Assembly: GCA_016713535.1 (NCBI GenBank)
Contig: JADJOY010000043.1
Location: 1-64,000 of the forward strand
Length of the DNA: 64,000 nt
Source of the DNA: JADJOY01 sp016713535 [NCBI: Deltaproteobacteria bacterium]
GTDB lineage: Bacteria; JADJOY01
Reading direction: 5' to 3'
Each line of letters begins with the position of its first letter. Position 1 is the first letter of the stretch. A program made the translations under genes and the position numbers. Below are positions 59,382-64,000 of this stretch, piece after piece. The notes under the pieces were generated by a model. The model ran no database searches. It had not been told where the DNA came from and saw nothing but the letters and a program-made list of their open reading frames with translations.

Positions 59382-60122
59382 ATGAGCCGACGCGACGACA
59401 ACACCGTCCGCTGCGACGCGTGCCGGATGCACGTGACGCTGTGCATCTGCGCGATCGTGCCGCGGCTCGCGACGCGCACCCGCGTGACCGTGCTCGTCCA
59501 CCACCTCGAGTCGCGCAAGCCCAGCAACACCGGCCGCCTCGCGGCGCGCTGTCTCGAGCGCGGCGCCGTGGAGATCGTCGGCCAGCGCCACCGGCTGATC
59601 GAGCCGCCGCGCATCGTCGACGAGGTGCCGCTCGTGCTCTTCCCCGCCGAGGACGCGGTCCCGATCACCGAGTTCTCCGCGACCTCGCAACCGGTCGCGC
59701 TCTTCGTCCCCGACGGCAACTGGAACCAGGCGAAGAAGATGCGCCGCCGCGGACCCGGCCTCGCCGCGTTCCCGTGCGTCACGCTGCCGGATCCAGGCCG
59801 CAGCGAGTACCGGCTGCGCGCCGAGCCGTGGCAGGGCGGCCTCGCGACCCTCGAAGCGATCGCGCGCGCCCTCGCGGTCCTGGAGGGCGATCGCGGTGCG
59901 GCGATCGAGTCCGCGCTACTCGGGATCTTCCGCGTGATGGTCGAGCGGACGCTGTGGTTCCGCGGCCGGCTCCCGAGCGCGCAGGTCGCCGGCGGCATCC
60001 CGTCGGCGGCGGTCGCTGACGATCCGCGCGGCCAGACCACGCGGCGCGCCGCGCACGCGTTGACGGGCGACCGCGTCGCCGGCGGAGACCCAGGTCCGAA
60101 CGATGGATCGGCGCCTGGCTGA
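59382..60122 (+). CDS. tapT: DTW-domain tRNA-uridine aminocarboxypropyltransferase
   Basis: A 246-residue SAM-dependent enzyme of the TapT (YfiP) type, which forms acp3U in tRNA. The N-terminal zinc motif is CDACRMHVTLCIC (residues 11-23); the SAM-binding region includes HHLESRKPSNTGRLA. The name-giving DxTW motif reads DGNW in FVPDGNWNQAKKM near residue 111, with Thr replaced by Asn. The C-terminal 40 residues are low complexity. It starts at ATG 59382 and ends two bases before the convergent beta-helix stop. Family assignment is good, but the altered residue means activity should be tested. Confidence 0.85.
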   Translation: MSRRDDNTVRCDACRMHVTLCICAIVPRLATRTRVTVLVHHLESRKPSNTGRLAARCLERGAVEIVGQRHRLIEPPRIVDEVPLVLFPAEDAVPITEFSATSQPVALFVPDGNWNQAKKMRRRGPGLAAFPCVTLPDPGRSEYRLRAEPWQGGLATLEAIARALAVLEGDRGAAIESALLGIFRVMVERTLWFRGRLPSAQVAGGIPSAAVADDPRGQTTRRAAHALTGDRVAGGDPGPNDGSAPG

Positions 60123-60124
60123 CG

Positions 60125-61817
60125 TCACGGCAGCCGCGTGTAGTCGCCGCGCAGCGCGAAGGGGACCGACGCGGGTCGGGCGTTCCTCGGCGCTGGTGGC
60201 GGGATCGAAGATCCACGCCGAGTCCTGGGTGGCGTCGTCGAGCGGATCCACGAACGGAGGCGACGAGCGCGCGACGCTGCTCGCGTCCTTGCCCGGGGCC
60301 TCGGCGCTCGCCTGCCAGCTCGCCAGCGTCGAGTAGACGAACGACCCGCCCAGCTCGGGGACACCGTCCGGACCGATGGTGCCGAGGAAGAGCACGGCGC
60401 CGAGGCTCCCCGGGTCGGGCAGGTACCAGACGTTGCGATCGAGGGTCAGGCCGCGCACCAGGTCCCTGGTGCGAGTCTGGGCGCTCTGCCACTCGCTCAT
60501 CAGCACCACCCGAGGGTTCGCGAACACGTTTTCGGTGATCGAGATCCCCTGGCCCGTGGCGTCGTTCGAGAACACCGCGATGCCGGCGCCGATCTGGGCC
60601 TGGCCCGGGTGATCGTGCTGCTCGAAACCCCACCCACGGCCGACGTTCAGGAAGGTGTTGCCGGTGAACTGGACCGCCTCGAGCGACGACCCGACCGGCC
60701 GCGCCCACAGCTCGAGCCCCGCGAGCCCGGGGTAGCTCACGAGGCTGTCGCGGTAGGTGAGGTCGCGCTGGATCACGGCCACGGCGCCGACGTTCTGCGG
60801 GTCGAAGCCCGTGTCGAAGACCTGGTGGACGCGACAGCGCTCGACGACCAGCGCCTCGGCGTTCCCCGACACCTCGACGCCGTTGCCGAGCCGCACGTAC
60901 GAGCCGTTCTTGGTGCCGCCCCCCGAGAACGAGATGTCGACGTCGCGGAGCCGGACGTAGCGCGACTCGTGGCCGGCGAACCCGTAGCCGCCGCAGTAGC
61001 GCAGGTCCAGGTCCTCGGCGATCACGTAGCTCTGGCCGCGATAGGTCGCGCACGGGCGGTTGATCGAGGCCTCGGTCGAGGCCGGCGGCGCCTCGCTCTC
61101 CCAGCGCAGACGGATCGCCCTGGCGGGAGCGTCGTAGTACCAGTCGCCGATCACGGGCACGGCCGCGGGGGCGCTCTTCCGCCAGCCCCAGCCGATCATC
61201 CGCGCCGTCGGCGACCCACCGTCGAAGAACCACAGGTTGCCGGGTCCCTGCTCGACGCCGAGCTCGCCGCGGCCGTCGGCGGTGTCGATGTAGGGCGACC
61301 AATCCAGCGTCCACTCGGAGGTGACGCCGACCCGCGACCAGGCACCCGCCGGGACGGCCACGGACCCCGCCAGGATCGGCTTGGGCGAGGCGACGTCGCC
61401 GTAGGCGCCGTACGCCACCCACCCCGCGGAGGTCCCGCCCTTGAGCAGCAACGTGCTCGGCAGCCGGTTGACGGTGCCGCGCTTGAACGCGATCAACGTG
61501 TCGGGTGCCGGGTAGCGGCTCGCGAGCGCGGCGGCGGTGCGCAACGCGGTCGCGGGCGTGAGACCGTCGTTGGCGTCGCTCCCGCCGTCGGGATCGACGT
61601 ACCAGGTCGTCGCGTAGACACCATCATCGGGCGGGACGGTGACGCACGCCCCCACCACCCCGAGCAGCACGGCCGCGAGCGACGCGCCGGCGCGCACGCG
61701 CCTCGCGGCGGCCGACGGATGACGGGACACGAGGCGCGTGACGAGCTCGGCAGGTGCCACCGGTGTCTCCAGACCCGCGTCACACGAACGGCGGTCCGCG
61801 GAGATTCGATCGTACAC
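60125..61817 (-). pseudogene. Beta-helix lipoprotein, frameshifted near C-terminus
   Basis: An exported lipoprotein of about 563 residues. The frame starts at GTG 61817; a GTG at 61730 gives a tighter signal peptide (basic n-region, ASLAAVLLGVVGAC with lipidated Cys). The start of the mature part, TTWYVDPDGGSDANDGLTPATA, is the conserved opening of many pectate-lyase-like beta-helix proteins. Repeats such as LRDVDISFSGGG, VEVSGNAEALVV and ITENVFANPR follow. At 60173-60175 (minus CCC) an extra C shifts the frame; without it the protein ends in VPFALRGDYTRLP at 60125, just short of the convergent DTW stop. In the unshifted frame it would run 200 bp into that gene. Confidence 0.78.
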
Positions 61818-61944
61818 CGTCGCCCCGCGTCTCCCCTCGGAGAGCGCCGGATCGGTCCCCTCGTGGGCCTCGAGAATCCCGTACAGACAGGGCCCCGGAG
61901 GGCCCAGGAAGGCTCATTTTCCGGCTTATCGGCGCAAAAATCGG

Positions 61945-62016
61945 CTGTAGAGCTTTAGCTTTACAGAAACTGTAAAGCTGTTGCAGGACAGTTTTGTATA
62001 GGGCAACAGCTTTACA
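61945..62016. repeat. Alternating 10-bp inverted-repeat array in AT-rich tract
   Basis: Four copies of a 10-base word alternate in orientation: CTGTAGAGCT (61945-61954), AGCTTTACAG (61957-61966), CTGTAAAGCT (61970-61979) and AGCTTTACAA (62007-62016, after GCAAC). The third copy extends with GTTGC and pairs over 14 bp (61971-61984) with 62003-62016. Neighbouring stems are mutually exclusive, as in an attenuator or recombination site. It lies between the kefC stop and the beta-helix gene start, both on the minus strand. The element is AT-rich against 70 percent GC flanks. Confidence 0.75.
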
Positions 62017-62032
62017 AGACCAGCCGTGGCGG

Positions 62033-63853
62033 TCACCGCTCGTCGTCGCGGTGCCAGTCGGCGCCTTCGCGGCGGTCGAGCTCCTCCACGTCCTTCTGGA
62101 ACTGGCGCTCGAGCTCGCCGCGCGCCTCGCGGACTCGCGCGCGACGCTGCGAGTCGTCACCGCCGCCGTCGGCGCCCAGCACCGTGAGCATCGCCTCGTT
62201 GTGGCGGCGAAACTTGTCGGCGCGCTCGCGGGCCTCGAACGGCCGCACCCCGAGGAGCTCGAGGGCGTGCCGGCCCGCGAGCAGCGACGACTCGAAGAGC
62301 TCGCGCTCGATGATCGTGACGCCGCGCCGCTCGAGCTCGTAGAGGTGCGCGACGTTGCGCGCCCGCGCCACGATCGCGAGCTGGGGGAAGTGGCTGCGCA
62401 CGAGGTCCACGAGCCGCAGGTTCGACTCGACGTCGTCGATCGCGTTGACGATCACCCGCGCCGAGCCGGCGCCCGCCGCGTGGAGCAGGTCGAGGCGCGT
62501 GGCGTCGCCATAGAAGACCCGGAACCCGAAGCGCCGCAGCATCTCGATCTGGTCCGGGTCGTGGTCGAGGACGGTCGCCTTGAGGCCGCTCGCGAACAGC
62601 AAGCGACCGACGATCTGGCCGAAGCGGCCGAACCCGGCGATCAGGACCGGCGCGTCCTCGGCCTCGATCGGGTCCGCCTCTCGAGCCGCGCCCGCCTCGA
62701 CGCGCCGGCGCAGCATCTCCGCGGCGAGGACGAGCAGCGGTGTCAGCGCCATCGAGAGCGCCACCGCGAGCGTCAGCGCCTTGTCCCAGTCGCCCGGCAG
62801 TACGCGCGCGGCGCGCGCCAACCCGAACACCACGAACGCGAACTCGCCGCCCTGCGAGAGCAACGCGGCGAACAACGGGCGCTCGCCGCGTGCGACGCCG
62901 ATCGGCCCCGCCGCCGCCACCAGCGCCACCGTCTTGATCGCGACGAAGCCCGCCACCAGCAGCGCGAGCCGGACGGGCTCGCTCGCGAGCAGCCCGAAGT
63001 CGATCGACATCCCGACCGCGATGAAGAAGAGCCCCATGAGCAGGCCCTTGAACGGCTCGATGTCGGTCTCGAGCGCGTGCCGGTACTCCGAGCTCGCCAG
63101 CAACGCGCCGGCGAGGAAGGCGCCGAGCGCCATCGACACCCCCGCCAGTTCCATCACCTCGGCGATGCCGAGCACGAGCAGCAGCGCGAACGCCGTGAAC
63201 ACCTCGCGGAGGTTGGTGCGCGCGATGGCGCGCAGCACCGGCCGGGTGAGGAAGCGCCCCGCGACCACCACGGCGGCCACCGCGACCACGACCTTGGCGA
63301 GCGCGAGCCCCGCGGAGCCGCCGTGGGAACCGCGGTCGTCCGAGAGGAGCGGCACCAGCCCCACCAGCGGGATCGCGGCCAGGTCCTGGAAGAGCAGCAC
63401 TCCGAAAGCGGTCTTGCCGAGCGGCGCGCCGAGCAGCCCGCGCTCGCGCATGGTCTGGACCGCGATCGCGGTCGAGCTGAGCGCGAGCGCGAGCCCCGCG
63501 ACGATCGCCCCACCCCACGGCAGGCCCACGGCGCGCGCCGCCAGCACGAGCGGCGCCCCGCACGCGAGCATCTGCACCGTGCCGCCGCCGAACACCGCGC
63601 CGCGCATCGCCTTGAGCCGCGCCGGCTCGAGCTCGAGGCCGATCAGGAAGAGCATCAGCACCACCCCGAGCTCGGAGAAGTGCAGGATCGCGTCGACGTC
63701 GCTGACCAGCGCGAGACCGAACGGCCCGATCAGACAGCCGGCCGCCAGGTAGCCGAGCACGGAGCCGAGGCGGAAGCGGCTCGCGAGGGGCACGCACACC
63801 ACCGCCGCGGCGAGATAGACGATCGCGTGGACCAGGAAGGAACGCTCATGCAT
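62033..63853 (-). CDS. kefC: KefC/KefB-type glutathione-gated K+/H+ antiporter
   Basis: A 606-residue potassium efflux transporter. About twelve membrane helices (residues 8-390) include the Na+/H+-exchanger core with the GVLLFQDLAAIP motif near 147 and SSTAIAVQTM near 126. A C-terminal RCK/KTN domain begins with LIAGFGRFGQIVGRLL near 408, a Rossmann loop, and ends in a coiled helical tail. The ATG at 63853 overlaps the upstream kefF-like gene by 8 bases, as is typical for KefF-KefC pairs. The transporter protects cells from electrophiles by acidifying the cytoplasm. The stop lies 17 bp before an inverted-repeat array. Confidence 0.93.
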   Translation of the reverse strand: MHERSFLVHAIVYLAAAVVCVPLASRFRLGSVLGYLAAGCLIGPFGLALVSDVDAILHFSELGVVLMLFLIGLELEPARLKAMRGAVFGGGTVQMLACGAPLVLAARAVGLPWGGAIVAGLALALSSTAIAVQTMRERGLLGAPLGKTAFGVLLFQDLAAIPLVGLVPLLSDDRGSHGGSAGLALAKVVVAVAAVVVAGRFLTRPVLRAIARTNLREVFTAFALLLVLGIAEVMELAGVSMALGAFLAGALLASSEYRHALETDIEPFKGLLMGLFFIAVGMSIDFGLLASEPVRLALLVAGFVAIKTVALVAAAGPIGVARGERPLFAALLSQGGEFAFVVFGLARAARVLPGDWDKALTLAVALSMALTPLLVLAAEMLRRRVEAGAAREADPIEAEDAPVLIAGFGRFGQIVGRLLFASGLKATVLDHDPDQIEMLRRFGFRVFYGDATRLDLLHAAGAGSARVIVNAIDDVESNLRLVDLVRSHFPQLAIVARARNVAHLYELERRGVTIIERELFESSLLAGRHALELLGVRPFEARERADKFRRHNEAMLTVLGADGGGDDSQRRARVREARGELERQFQKDVEELDRREGADWHRDDER

Positions 63854-64000
63854 CGCCGCCGCCCTCCCCGCGCCCTTCTTCCGCCACGAGCTCGCGCAAG
63901 CGCTCGCGGTAGCGTTCGCCGAGGCCACTCAGCTCGGCCTCGTCGATGCGGTGCGCGCCGTCCACCACCAGCGGCTCGAGCCACCGCATCCCGCAGAACG
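63846..64000 (-). CDS. kefF: KefF-like NAD(P)H oxidoreductase, partial (C-terminus only)
   Basis: The last 50 codons of a flavodoxin-like quinone reductase that activates KefC. The frame reads FCGMRWLEPLVVDGAHRIDE, then a helix ending in EGGGDA and stop at 63846. CGM(R/K)WL(E/P)P is the conserved C-terminal motif of KefF/NQO-type proteins. The gene continues beyond the window. It overlaps kefC by 8 bases, and the pairing supports both assignments. Confidence 0.8.
   Translation of the reverse strand, partial: FCGMRWLEPLVVDGAHRIDEAELSGLGERYRERLRELVAEEGRGEGGGDA

Noticed and set aside
59916-60124. Extension of the beta-helix lipoprotein frame into the DTW gene
   Set aside because: This Arg-rich tail is antisense to tapT; the alternative frame with a short natural C-terminus ending at 60125 is far more likely after correcting one base.
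61957-62016. Integron attC site
   Set aside because: The inverted repeats lack the GTTRRRY and RYYYAAC core sites, no integrase is present, and the copies alternate in a way that attC sites do not.
1-64000. CRISPR arrays, transposases, prophage or toxin-antitoxin pairs
   Set aside because: No regularly spaced direct repeats, transposase motifs, phage structural genes or small paired genes with known toxin motifs were seen.

Overview
The window is about 64 kb of very GC-rich DNA, densely packed on both strands. It looks like the chromosome of a free-living Gram-negative bacterium of the former Deltaproteobacteria (Myxococcota or Binatota-like). This is inference. It rests on GC3-rich codons, lipoprotein and secreted beta-helix proteins, a MopE-type repeat surface protein, periplasmic CxxCH cytochromes, a KefF/KefC pair, a one-protein GreA-like factor and proteobacterial-type PssA. 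There is no phage, transposase, CRISPR array or rRNA. One tRNA-His is present.

Layout. 1-17 kb: end of a FATP-type acyl-CoA synthetase, a convergent minus-strand run (DGAT2-like acyltransferase, beta-lactamase-fold hydrolase, SGNH hydrolase, unknown protein, VOC protein, diheme cytochrome, GNAT), two radical SAM proteins, a CBS protein, and an overlapping set of TIGR01777 epimerase, acyl-CoA ligase and secreted beta-helix protein. 17-22 kb: a hairpin-rich intergenic element, glycogen phosphorylase, a GGDEF protein and tRNA-His with terminator. 22-27 kb: an overlapping TetR, SDR, alpha/beta hydrolase and amidase operon with a palindromic operator. 27-37 kb: a fused beta-helix/cytochrome lipoprotein, a PA2928-like membrane protein, and a five-gene operon PpiC, three HupE/UreJ-type membrane proteins and a DUF3604 PHP-like hydrolase. 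37-45 kb: a HemW-like radical SAM protein, a PdhR-type GntR regulator facing a lone E2 acyltransferase and a beta-propeller protein across paired operators, then a zinc-ribbon protein, an RRM protein with an apparent ATT start, and a dynamin-like GTPase. 45-55 kb: a MopE-type surface protein, a TetR, EBP-like and two-epimerase operon, a GxGYxYP lipoprotein, and a cNMP-domain reductase next to a 1-Cys peroxiredoxin. 55-64 kb: GreA-like factor, hydrolase, PssA, SET protein, DsbA-like protein, DTW protein, a beta-helix lipoprotein, an alternating inverted-repeat array, and KefC/KefF.

The genes form many short operons in which stop and start codons overlap (GTGA, ATGA or TTGA), so translational coupling is the rule here. 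Themes are lipid and acyl-CoA metabolism, secreted right-handed beta-helix proteins (four of them), envelope metal and redox chemistry, and TetR/GntR local control.

A major caveat: at least seven genes are each broken by one or two single-base indels, nearly all in G or C runs of two to four, while both halves stay well conserved. This looks more like consensus sequencing error than gene decay. I annotate these as frameshifted genes over their full extent.

The best candidates for something undescribed are the PpiC/HupE/DUF3604 operon (32100-37246), the alternating 10-bp repeat array (61945-62016), the PdhR-like operator pair (39649-39802) and the ATT-initiated RRM gene (42700).
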